Shown here: piece by piece, positions 15,592 through 23,315 of the stretch
Numbering within the stretch: the stretch's first letter is position 1
Layout: the number at the start of each line of letters is the position of its first letter
Assembly: GCA_020345785.1 (NCBI GenBank)
Contig: CP070771.1
Location: 2,857,279-2,889,575 of the forward strand
DNA length: 32,297 nt
Direction of reading: 5' to 3'
Source: Desulfobacterales bacterium
GTDB lineage: Bacteria; Desulfobacterota; Desulfobacteria; Desulfobacterales; JAFDCJ01
Translations under genes and position numbers: made by a program
Notes under the pieces: generated by a model
Told to the model about the DNA's origin: nothing
Database searches by the model: none
Seen by the model: only the letters and a program-made list of their open reading frames with translations

Positions 15592-15607
15592 TGGTATGCT
15601 TCTTGCA
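15592..15607 (+). promoter_or_regulatory. Sigma-54-like promoter of the double methyltransferase gene
   Basis: TGGTATGCTTCTTGCA matches the consensus except T for C at the fourth position; spacing GG-N10-GC is exact. The predicted transcript start is near 15618, a leader of about 130 nt. Confidence 0.62.
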
Positions 15608-15749
15608 AAATTTTAAATATTAAAGAACCCGGAAGGACGACCTGTTTTCTGTAAATCCACCCCGGGGTTTTCTCAGGCCTTCAACGCTCAAATAGCCAAC
15701 CGGCAGTGTCATTTATTTGACTATTCCACGGGCGAGGAGAACAGAAGCA

Positions 15750-16937
15750 ATGCCGACCAGTCCCTATGCTCATTTATACCCAATGGTAGAATATTTAAAC
15801 GAAGCAAGGCCCGCATCGCTGCTGGATATCGGTGTTGGCAACGGAAAAATTGGATTTATCGCCAGGGATTTTCTTGATGTCATATTGGGCGAACGGTATC
15901 GAAAAGAAGACTGGCAGATAAGAATCGATGGCATTGAAATATTTTCCGCTTACATCCAGAATCATCAAAAAGCAATCTATGATAAAATTTTCATTGGAGA
16001 TGCCTTTGAAATTATCGATTCCGTCGGCCCATATGACCTGATTGTCCTTGGCGATGTCCTTGAACACCTCAATAAAGAAATGGCTCTGCAATTACTTGAT
16101 AAATGTATTGCCCGTACCAAAGGCCATGTTATCATTAACATCCCGCTGGGTGAAGGGTGGCATCAGCCCGAAATATGCGGCAATCCATATGAAAAACACC
16201 TTTCATCATGGCAACCCGATGATTTTCAACCATTTGCATGTGACCATAAACTTTTTCATTATTCTGCCGGACCCTATGGAATTTTTCTGATCAAAAAAGA
16301 AGATTACATTGACTACAAAATAAGAGAGCTAAAAGCTTCCCGTATAAAGGAACAGACAGGCTTTGGCGCAAGCTTAAGAAAACGATACAGGCTATACAAA
16401 AACAACATATCGCGCATCAATCTGAATCGATTCTCAAAACATGTTGCCAATCCCCGGCACCGCAACTATTTCTTTGATGTTGATTTTCGGGAGCATTACA
16501 GGTTGATTGCATATCTGAGTACCCAGTTTAACCATACAACTATATTTGATATCGGGACCAACCTTGGCTACTCCGCCCTGGCTCTTTCCTATAGTGACAG
16601 CAACCGGGTTATCTCCTATGATATAGTTGAGTGCAAGGAGTTAAACCATGCTGAAGAACTGGTTAATATTGAGTATTGCATCGGTGACGTATTAAAAGAT
16701 GAGCGGTTGTTATCCTCGCCCTTGATCATGCTGGACACCAATCACGACGGGATTTTTGAAAATAAATTTTACTCCTTTTTGAAAGAAAATAATTATAAGG
16801 GCTTATTGTTCCTGGACGATATTCATCTCAATCAGCAGATGGAAGATTTCTGGAACTCTATCGGAGAAACAAAAGAAGATCTTACCAACGTGGGTCACTG
16901 GTCGGGTTCCGGTCTGGTGGATTTTAACCTACCTTGA
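15750..16937 (+). CDS. Tandem double SAM-dependent methyltransferase
   Basis: This protein is about 395 residues with two class I methyltransferase-like domains. The first (about 10-190) has motif I SLLDIGVGNGKIGF (23-36), IDGIEIF and LIVLGDVLEHL (97-107). The second (about 240-395) has TIFDIGTNLGYSALAL (264-279), VISYDIVE, PLIMLDTNHDG and LLFLDDIHLNQQMEDFW (352-368), the acidic DDI(H) pattern seen in CmcI/Methyltransf_24-type enzymes. It probably methylates sugar residues of the flagellar glycan (inference from neighbours). ATG at 15750 is chosen because AGGAG (15735-15739) lies 10 nt upstream; a TTG at 15717 is the alternative. A sigma-54-like promoter is at 15592-15607. It is convergent with the next gene, with a candidate terminator at 16972-17000. 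Confidence 0.82.
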   Translation: MPTSPYAHLYPMVEYLNEARPASLLDIGVGNGKIGFIARDFLDVILGERYRKEDWQIRIDGIEIFSAYIQNHQKAIYDKIFIGDAFEIIDSVGPYDLIVLGDVLEHLNKEMALQLLDKCIARTKGHVIINIPLGEGWHQPEICGNPYEKHLSSWQPDDFQPFACDHKLFHYSAGPYGIFLIKKEDYIDYKIRELKASRIKEQTGFGASLRKRYRLYKNNISRINLNRFSKHVANPRHRNYFFDVDFREHYRLIAYLSTQFNHTTIFDIGTNLGYSALALSYSDSNRVISYDIVECKELNHAEELVNIEYCIGDVLKDERLLSSPLIMLDTNHDGIFENKFYSFLKENNYKGLLFLDDIHLNQQMEDFWNSIGETKEDLTNVGHWSGSGLVDFNLP

Positions 16938-16971
16938 AACTGATTTATCTCCCTTCCTGATCGATTGGGCA

Positions 16972-17000
16972 TTAGCGGGAAAACGCTGGTATTTTTGCTT
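16972..17000 (+). terminator. Possible weak intrinsic terminator
   Basis: Stem TTAGCG/CGCTGG (four Watson-Crick and two G-U pairs) with loop GGAAAA, followed by TATTTTTGCTTT. It lies 34 bp after the stop of the double methyltransferase, between convergent genes. Confidence 0.4.
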
Positions 17001-17063
17001 TATCTCGGAGATGTTTGCATGAGATTCGAAATCAAATTGTATAGCAAAAACTGACTCCATAAT

Positions 17064-18023
17064 TTAATTGGCAAAGGTATAATTCACTCTTTCTAAAAAA
17101 TATTCCGCCCGTTTTGTTGTAAGATGATAATTGACGAGATGGTTCCGGCTCTCAAGAATGATTTCTTTTGTATTTAACCGTCCTTCGAGCACCCGATCGA
17201 CAATCTTTCTCAATTCATCATTGCTGGCGAATCTGAGGATATGGCAGGGTTCTGTAAAATCGTTGGGAATTAATAGCGGCATCCGCGCGGATACATGGAC
17301 TGCATTGCAAGCCGCATTTTCCCAGTACCTGAAAGTGTCGTAGCCGGCACCCGGCAACGATAGAACAAGGCAGCTTTTTTGCAAACTCCGGTAATATTCA
17401 TCTCGGCCGAGCCGGCCTGCCGGTGCAGGATCGGAATCGGTAGGTACCACCGAAGTTTGTAGCAGTGCATCCGGATAAAATTGTGCCAAAATTTCGGCAA
17501 TTGATTTTCGAAGCCCGTCATGCGTGCCGCCCAGAAAACCAATGCTGTATTGCTTTGGTTCGTCGTCATATGAAGTTATCCAATTTAGGATTTCTTCGGG
17601 AATGGCCATGGGCAAAGGAATGCTGAAATCCGACCCGTCCGTTTCACGCCGGCAAATGATATATTTGCCCGGTGGAATTTTGACCGGTAAATCTTCGCCG
17701 TCAATGATAATCAATCCGGAAGACCAAGCGGTAAAGTGTTCTTGTAAATACCCCAGCGCTCTGACATCGCAAATTATATAGTTGAAGTAGCCGGAGGCAG
17801 CCTTGCGCGGTATCTCTTCACGGTCTATTTGGCCGTTGTCGGGAGGAAACCAGCCGGGACAGCGCTGATCATCCGGGCACACCCCCAGTCCCAAGACACC
17901 GTTATATACACAATCCTTTTTCGGGTAATCCACTACCTGCGGTCCCATTAGTTTTCTGAGACCATGCAGAAGCAAGTCCGGGACATAGTTGGGATATGGA
18001 TGCGTTATAAATAAAATTCTCAT
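17064..18023 (-). CDS. Putative glycosyltransferase (GT-B-like), family unassigned
   Basis: This 319-residue cytoplasmic protein starts with a short strand MRILFITHPYPNYVPDLLLHGLRKLMG, typical of the first Rossmann half of GT-B enzymes. The second half has YSIGFLGGTHDGLRKSI (159-175) and CLVLSLPGAGYDTFRYWENA (218-237), followed by LLIPNDF. The LPGAGYDTFRYWE segment resembles exostosin/GT47-like and GT1-like proteins of surface glycan clusters, where the equivalent region binds the nucleotide sugar. I cannot name its sugar or family. ATG at 18023 follows an A/G-rich stretch without a clear ribosome binding site. It lies 19 bp behind a GT2 gene in the same orientation, so they form one unit driven by the sigma-54 promoter at 18919-18934. 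Confidence 0.65.
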   Translation of the reverse strand: MRILFITHPYPNYVPDLLLHGLRKLMGPQVVDYPKKDCVYNGVLGLGVCPDDQRCPGWFPPDNGQIDREEIPRKAASGYFNYIICDVRALGYLQEHFTAWSSGLIIIDGEDLPVKIPPGKYIICRRETDGSDFSIPLPMAIPEEILNWITSYDDEPKQYSIGFLGGTHDGLRKSIAEILAQFYPDALLQTSVVPTDSDPAPAGRLGRDEYYRSLQKSCLVLSLPGAGYDTFRYWENAACNAVHVSARMPLLIPNDFTEPCHILRFASNDELRKIVDRVLEGRLNTKEIILESRNHLVNYHLTTKRAEYFLERVNYTFAN

Positions 18024-18042
18024 CTTTTTTTTCGTTAAAAAA

Positions 18043-18795
18043 TCAATTGCGCCGGTCGGAAATGGATTGCTGATTAAACCACTTTCTTAAGAATTTTTGC
18101 CGATTTTCCACTAGAATGTCGTTGCGGAACACGTCCCGGCCGAAATAGTTTATCCGGGTATTCTCCGTTGACTGGGATACGCCCCAGTCGTGTTCAAAGC
18201 CGGTGACGGGTACGGCGTAGCAGGCCAGCCCGGCCTGGATGACCTGCAGCCCCATATCCCACTCTTCCATGAAACAGGGGCTGTACTGCACATCAAAGCA
18301 TAACCTGTGATCGAGATATTTTTTGCGATCAATGCAAAAAAAGAACCCCGATACATCATGGGTTCGAACCGGCTGATGAAACCGCCCCTTTTCAAAATAG
18401 TGGACTACCCGCAGATTTTTAAAATCCAGATGCGATCCCTGAGGTCCGACCATCACCGCACAGGCCAGAGTATCCAGATAGGATTCCAACTGCGTCACGG
18501 CTGAGGGTTGTACATGCAAATCCGCATTCATGATAAATATCGTCCGACCTTCGGACATATTGATGCCGATATTCCATGAACGGCTAACGCCGGCGTTTAA
18601 ATTGTTAAAGCAAAACTTGTTGATTCTTTTGTGATCCCTAAGCCTTTCATAAACTTCCCGGGAATTGAAGATGCAGATCACCTCGCCTTCAATATCAAAC
18701 AGATCTTCCAGCAGCGTCAGGATATTGTACGGGCTGTGGGGCGAAAAATCCAACACCGGAATCACAAAACTCCGGTCTGGCGACTCGGATATCAT
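18043..18795 (-). CDS. Family 2 glycosyltransferase
   Basis: This protein is about 250 residues with a GT-A fold of family 2. RSFVIPVLDF is the first strand, NNLNAGVSRSWNIGINMSEG (65-83) matches the conserved region before the metal site, and IFIMNADLHV (87-95) takes the place of the DxD motif (N90-A-D92). GFFFCIDRKKYLD and CFMEEWDMGLQVIQAG (the usual ED acceptor-side motif as EEWD) follow. It probably transfers a sugar from a nucleotide donor during glycan extension. The start at 18795 is preferred because GAGAGG lies 6 nt upstream; the longer frame to a TTG at 18861 has no such signal. It is first in a two-gene unit with the downstream GT-like gene. Confidence 0.85.
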   Translation of the reverse strand: MISESPDRSFVIPVLDFSPHSPYNILTLLEDLFDIEGEVICIFNSREVYERLRDHKRINKFCFNNLNAGVSRSWNIGINMSEGRTIFIMNADLHVQPSAVTQLESYLDTLACAVMVGPQGSHLDFKNLRVVHYFEKGRFHQPVRTHDVSGFFFCIDRKKYLDHRLCFDVQYSPCFMEEWDMGLQVIQAGLACYAVPVTGFEHDWGVSQSTENTRINYFGRDVFRNDILVENRQKFLRKWFNQQSISDRRN

Positions 18796-18918
18796 TGGAA
18801 ACCTCTCGGTATGAATGCTGTAATTCAAAAGCGGCCGCCGGAAAACACCTGGCCGGTCCAAAGCTCTTTTACAACTGGGGTATTATTTGTTTTAAACCTT
18901 TAAGTGCTCTTTTTTAAA

Positions 18919-18934
18919 AGCAAATTATATGCCA
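18919..18934 (-). promoter_or_regulatory. Sigma-54 promoter of the GT2/GT operon
   Basis: The minus strand reads TGGCATATAATTTGCT, matching TGGCAYRN4TTGCW at every defined position with exact GG-N10-GC spacing. The predicted transcript start is near 18908, about 113 nt before the GT2 ATG. Confidence 0.8.
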
Positions 18935-19014
18935 TTTTGAATATTCATCATTTCCAAAACTATTTTAAGAAGATATCGATACATCCAAGAATACGGATGC
19001 CGGCCGAGGTCAAT

Positions 19015-19059
19015 TTAATGGCGCTGCTGCGGGTTGCGCCGTTTTAAATTAGAAGCCAT
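19015..19059 (-). CDS. Possible 14-residue peptide (leader peptide or gene remnant)
   Basis: MASNLKRRNPQQRH is preceded by AAGGGAGG (19067-19074) with ideal 7-nt spacing to the ATG and ends at TAA. It is strongly basic. The ribosome binding site is among the best in the window, yet the frame is only 14 codons, and the reading frames just upstream look broken. It could be a true small peptide, a leader peptide, or the surviving 5' end of a lost gene. I do not recognise it. Confidence 0.25.
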   Translation of the reverse strand: MASNLKRRNPQQRH

Positions 19060-19228
19060 TTCAAAACCTCCCTTGAGACCATTTTGCCGACTTATGATCC
19101 AAGTCACGGCATGAAGCTCAGCCTAACACCTTGAACTGCTTGAAGCCTGTGTCCACGTTCTCAAAATTTAGGGTGGCGTTTTTAGCGCTTTTCCACAGCC
19201 GCAAACCGCGGGAGAAAAGGTTTTGAAT

Positions 19229-19244
19229 CGGTATATTTTTTGCA
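19229..19244 (+). promoter_or_regulatory. Sigma-54-like promoter of the TPR-GT9-TPR-GT41 operon
   Basis: CGGTATATTTTTTGCA has exact GG-N10-GC spacing and a full TTGCA -12 box; the -24 box deviates at two positions (C for T, T for C). The predicted transcript start is near 19255, about 56 nt before the ATG at 19311. Confidence 0.55.
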
Positions 19245-19310
19245 GAGATAGGTTCAACCACTTCTAACAGCAGTTAAGTTTCATCATCTATTTTGTTAAA
19301 CACAGGCGAC

Positions 19311-22300
19311 ATGAAATCAGACAGGGTATTTCAAGATTTAACCCGGGAGGGTCTTCATAAACCGCGACGATCGTCCAACCAGACCCAGCCGCCTGCGCCG
19401 GATCATCCGGATGCCCTGCACAGGTCCGGAATCATTGCTTTTCAGGCAGGCGACCACACCACCGCATTGGATCGGATATCCAGGGCCATTGCGCAGAACC
19501 CTAGCGCGCCTTCGTACCACAACAACCTGGGCCTGGTCCTTGAGTCTTCCGGGAAACAGACCGAAGCAGTGCGCGCCTACCGCATGGCCTTGAAACTTCA
19601 CCCCTACTATGCCGACGCCTACAACAACCTTGGAAATGTCCTCCGACAGCAAGAGCGAATGGACCAGGCGATCGCAAACTTCAAGGCGGCGTTGCGGATC
19701 GCACCGGACTTTCCCGAGGCCCATTTCAATCTGGCGTTATCCTACCGGGACAAAGGGCTGCTTGAAGCTGCAATGGAGCACTACCGGCAGGCCATCCGGC
19801 TTAAGCCGAACTACGACAAGGCATACAACAGTTTGGGCAATGCCTTAAAACAATTGGGCCGTTTGGACGAGGCCGTTGAAAATTACCGCCGTGCGCTGCG
19901 CCACAACCCCGAATCCGTCGGCGTTCTAAATAACCTGGCAATAGCCTTGCGAGCTAAAGGCCGCATCCAGGATGCGGCTGAATGTATGATCCGGGCAATT
20001 CAACTTAAGCCCGGCTGGGCGGAATCCTACTGCAACCTGGGCAACCTCCTGAAAGACCAGAATCGTTTTGATGCAGCCCTTAAACAATACCATCGGGCCA
20101 TCCGGTTGAAACCGGACTTTGTCGAGGCCTATTTCAATCGTGCAATTACCCATTTGCTGCTGGAAAATTTCGAGGAAGGCTGGAAAGAATATGAATGGCG
20201 TCTGCAAAAGCCTGAATGGAAGAAAATTCACGCGTTGCACACCCATCTCATCCGGTGGGAGGGCCAGAACTTTCATGACAGACGCTTGTTAGTCTATGAC
20301 GAGCAGGGATTCGGCGACGCCCTGCAGTTTGTCCGCTATCTGCCCCTGGTCAAAGCCCGCGGTGGAACCGTTGTTTTTCAAACACGCAAGCCATTGATGG
20401 CGCTCTTTAAATTTCTGGCCGGGGTAGATGAGTTGGAAGAAAGAACCCCGGATGCCGCGTCGTCGAACTCTTCCGATTTTTACGTGCCGCTGGCAAGCCT
20501 TCCCGGAATTTTTAATACCCGCCTGGAGACGATTCCTGCGGATATACCCTACCTGCAGGCTGATATTGCCAAAGTAAAACATTGGCCGAATCGTTTGGCC
20601 GACCAGGGACATCATGTCGGCATCGTGTGGGCCGGCACGGATACGGATCCCAACCGAACCTGTCCGTTTAGACATTTTTTACCATTATCAGGGATTGCGG
20701 GGGTGAATTTATATGGTCTGCAGCAGGCAGCACCGGCGGTCATCATCAGTGGCAGCACCGGCTCACATGATGTGCAAATACCTAACTTCGGACCAGAGTT
20801 TGAGGACTTCTCCGACACAGCAGCGCTCATCGCGAATTTGGATTTGGTCATATCCATTGATACTTCGGTGGCACATCTGGCCGGTGCCTTGGGAAAACCC
20901 GTGTGGGTGCTGCTGCCCCACAATGCCGATTGGCGCTGGCTTCTGGACCGTGAGGACAGTCCCTGGTATCCGACCATGCGGCTTTTTCGGCAGAAAACCA
21001 GGGGCGACTGGTCCGAGGTTTTCGATCGGGTTGCCCAGAATTTGCAACAAAAGATGGAATCTCGCCCCGGCCACCTCGATTGGCGGCCGGCGACCCATCA
21101 GGCGGAGGCGCTTTACCATCAGGGCAACCGTCAATATGACAACCAAAAGTTTGCCGCCGCCCAAGTCTGCTACCAAAAGGCCCTGGAAATTCGACCCGAT
21201 TTTTTTGAAGCCTGTTTTAACCTCGCAAAAACCCATCAGGATCTGGGCAACCATGACCGCGCAATCTTCTTTTACCGCAGGGCGCTGGCCCTGAATCAGG
21301 ATTTTGCTGAAGCCCACTATAACATGGGGGTTTCTTTGCAGGAAGGTGAAAATTATCGCCAGGCAATTGAAAGTTATCGAAAGGCCTTGAAAATCAAACC
21401 GCAATTTGCCGAAGCCCAACAGAACATGGGTTCATGCTTTCAACACCTAAACCAGCCGGAGCAGGCAATCGCCTGCTACAAAAAAGCCCTGGAATTAAAA
21501 CCGGAAGCGGCCCAGGCTCACTATAACATCGGCAAAATCCTCTATGACCTGGCTGAATGGGAAAAAGCAGGCGCCAGTTTTCAGAAAGCCCTGGATTTCA
21601 AGCCGGACTATGCCGAGGCTTGCCACAATATGGGTCTGGTATATTACCGCCGGAACCGGCTCGATGACGCCATGGCCTGCTTTCAGAAGGCTTTAAGGCT
21701 TAAACCGAGTCATGTTAACACCTACTATGACTTAGGCAACGTCTACAGGGACCGCGGGGAGTTGGACGGCATGATTGGCTGCTATCAAAAAGCGCTGGAA
21801 CTCGAACCGGATTCAGCCCAGGCCTACCACAATCTAAGCGTTGCCTTCAGAAACCTGAACAACATGGACCAGGCAATAGCCTGCTGCAGCAAAGCGCTTC
21901 AAATAAGACCGGATTATTCAGATTCGGCAGCGTATCTGGTTCAGCTACTGCAGCATGCATGCGAATGGGAAAAGCTCCCAGACGCATCGGACAGACTCGA
22001 TCGTTTGACCCAAAAAGAACTGGACCGGGGCGAAAAAACATCCGAGCAACCAATGCTCAGCCAGCGCCGTCACTCAGATCCGGGCCGCAACCTGGCAATC
22101 GCCGAGTCATGGAGCCGTGATATTCAAAGGCGTGCAGCCGGATTAGACATCCATTTTTCATTTGCTGAAAGAAAATCCGTTAAGAAAGAAATGACGGTGG
22201 GGTATCTTTCCGGAGATTTTAAAAATCATGCGGTCATGCACCAGATGCTGGGGTTGTTCGGATTGCACGACCGCAACCGGTTCAATGTTTATTGTTACTC

Positions 22301-23315
22301 CCACGGTAAGGATGACGGCAGCTTTTACCGCCAGAAAATCATGCAAGACTGCGATAAATTTACCGAACTGGACAACTTGAGCCATTATGAAGCTGCAAAA
22401 TGCATATACACGGACAAGGTCGATATCCTCGTAGATTTGATGGGACATACCAGGAGCAATAGGTTAGCAATATGCGCCTTGCGCCCGTCACCCATCCAGG
22501 TCAGTTATCTGGGGTTTCTGGGAACAACGGGCGCCGCGTTTATTGATTATTTTATCACTGATAAAATCGTTACCCCTGAAGATCAATCCATTTTTTATAG
22601 TGAAAAATTGGTGTTTTTGCCCGACTGCTACCAGGTCAACGATCATCATCAGAAAATTTCCGAAAAGCAGTGGCAAAAAAAAGAATGCGGCTTGCCGGCC
22701 GAAGGATTTGTTTTCTGCTGCTTTAACCAGCCCTACAAAATCGATCCGCACATGTTTGACACCTGGATGCGAATCCTGCGCCGGATTCCGCAAAGTGTGT
22801 TGTGGCTGCTGAATCAAAATTCAACCGCAACAAAAAACCTGCAGCGCCGGGCACAAGCGCAAGGCATATCTCCATCACGGCTGATCTTCGCCGACGCGCT
22901 GCCCCTGGAGGATCATCTGGCCCGCCTGAGGCTGGCGGACCTGGCGCTGGACACCCGTATCTACAATGGCGGGGCAACCACCAGCAACGCGCTGTGGGCA
23001 GGGGTTCCGGTCATTACGCTGCAGGGTGATCATTTTGTATCCCGGATGTCATCCAGCAGCCTGTCGGCTGTCGGTCTTCCCGAGCTGATCACCCGCAACC
23101 TAAATACTTACGAGACGCTGGCCGTTGAGCTGGCCAGAGGTCCTGACAAACTTCAGGCCATAAGAAAAAAACTGGCCCGTAATCGTCTGACCTATCCCCT
23201 GTTTGACACCCCACGTTTTGTGAAAAATCTGGAAACCGCTTACCAAGCGATGTGGGAGATCTTTACCGGCGGGAACTCCCCGCAGCCCATCGAGGTGGTG
23301 GAAAAACGGTCATGA
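19311..23315 (+). CDS. Giant fused glycosyltransferase: TPR - GT9-like - TPR - GT41 (OGT-like)
   Basis: This protein is about 1334 residues. TPR array 1 spans about 35-288. A GT9-like domain (about 290-580) has DEQGFGDALQFVRYLP and SIDTSVAHLAGALGKPVW (515-532). TPR array 2 spans about 600-885. A C-terminal GT41 domain (about 960-1320) is close to canonical OGT: GYLSGDFKNHAVMHQM with catalytic-type H973, DILVDLMGHTRSNR, QVSYLGFLGTTGAAFIDYFI, FCCFNQPYKIDP with the UDP-binding K1143, and YNGGATTSNALWAGVPVITL. It likely O-glycosylates protein Ser/Thr, flagellin by context. The module order is the reverse of the 9402-13571 protein. ATG at 19311 with AGG nearby is preferred over TTG at 19293. It is the first gene of a three-gene operon; the next start overlaps its stop (ATGA). 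Confidence 0.9.
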   Translation: MKSDRVFQDLTREGLHKPRRSSNQTQPPAPDHPDALHRSGIIAFQAGDHTTALDRISRAIAQNPSAPSYHNNLGLVLESSGKQTEAVRAYRMALKLHPYYADAYNNLGNVLRQQERMDQAIANFKAALRIAPDFPEAHFNLALSYRDKGLLEAAMEHYRQAIRLKPNYDKAYNSLGNALKQLGRLDEAVENYRRALRHNPESVGVLNNLAIALRAKGRIQDAAECMIRAIQLKPGWAESYCNLGNLLKDQNRFDAALKQYHRAIRLKPDFVEAYFNRAITHLLLENFEEGWKEYEWRLQKPEWKKIHALHTHLIRWEGQNFHDRRLLVYDEQGFGDALQFVRYLPLVKARGGTVVFQTRKPLMALFKFLAGVDELEERTPDAASSNSSDFYVPLASLPGIFNTRLETIPADIPYLQADIAKVKHWPNRLADQGHHVGIVWAGTDTDPNRTCPFRHFLPLSGIAGVNLYGLQQAAPAVIISGSTGSHDVQIPNFGPEFEDFSDTAALIANLDLVISIDTSVAHLAGALGKPVWVLLPHNADWRWLLDREDSPWYPTMRLFRQKTRGDWSEVFDRVAQNLQQKMESRPGHLDWRPATHQAEALYHQGNRQYDNQKFAAAQVCYQKALEIRPDFFEACFNLAKTHQDLGNHDRAIFFYRRALALNQDFAEAHYNMGVSLQEGENYRQAIESYRKALKIKPQFAEAQQNMGSCFQHLNQPEQAIACYKKALELKPEAAQAHYNIGKILYDLAEWEKAGASFQKALDFKPDYAEACHNMGLVYYRRNRLDDAMACFQKALRLKPSHVNTYYDLGNVYRDRGELDGMIGCYQKALELEPDSAQAYHNLSVAFRNLNNMDQAIACCSKALQIRPDYSDSAAYLVQLLQHACEWEKLPDASDRLDRLTQKELDRGEKTSEQPMLSQRRHSDPGRNLAIAESWSRDIQRRAAGLDIHFSFAERKSVKKEMTVGYLSGDFKNHAVMHQMLGLFGLHDRNRFNVYCYSHGKDDGSFYRQKIMQDCDKFTELDNLSHYEAAKCIYTDKVDILVDLMGHTRSNRLAICALRPSPIQVSYLGFLGTTGAAFIDYFITDKIVTPEDQSIFYSEKLVFLPDCYQVNDHHQKISEKQWQKKECGLPAEGFVFCCFNQPYKIDPHMFDTWMRILRRIPQSVLWLLNQNSTATKNLQRRAQAQGISPSRLIFADALPLEDHLARLRLADLALDTRIYNGGATTSNALWAGVPVITLQGDHFVSRMSSSSLSAVGLPELITRNLNTYETLAVELARGPDKLQAIRKKLARNRLTYPLFDTPRFVKNLETAYQAMWEIFTGGNSPQPIEVVEKRS

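Larger units (their letters stand above)
15445..15749. other. Divergent promoter region with two sigma-54 promoters
   Basis: This gap separates the minus-strand methyltransferase-GT4 gene from the plus-strand double methyltransferase. One sigma-54 match faces each way (15463-15478 minus, 15592-15607 plus), so one enhancer-bound activator could serve both. No gene is supported inside. Confidence 0.6.
18796..19310. other. Divergent intergenic region with two sigma-54 promoters and a tiny ORF
   Basis: The gap contains a sigma-54 promoter facing each flanking operon (18919-18934 minus, 19229-19244 plus). A 14-codon minus-strand ORF (19015-19059) has a strong ribosome binding site. Nothing else is recognised. 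Confidence 0.6.
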
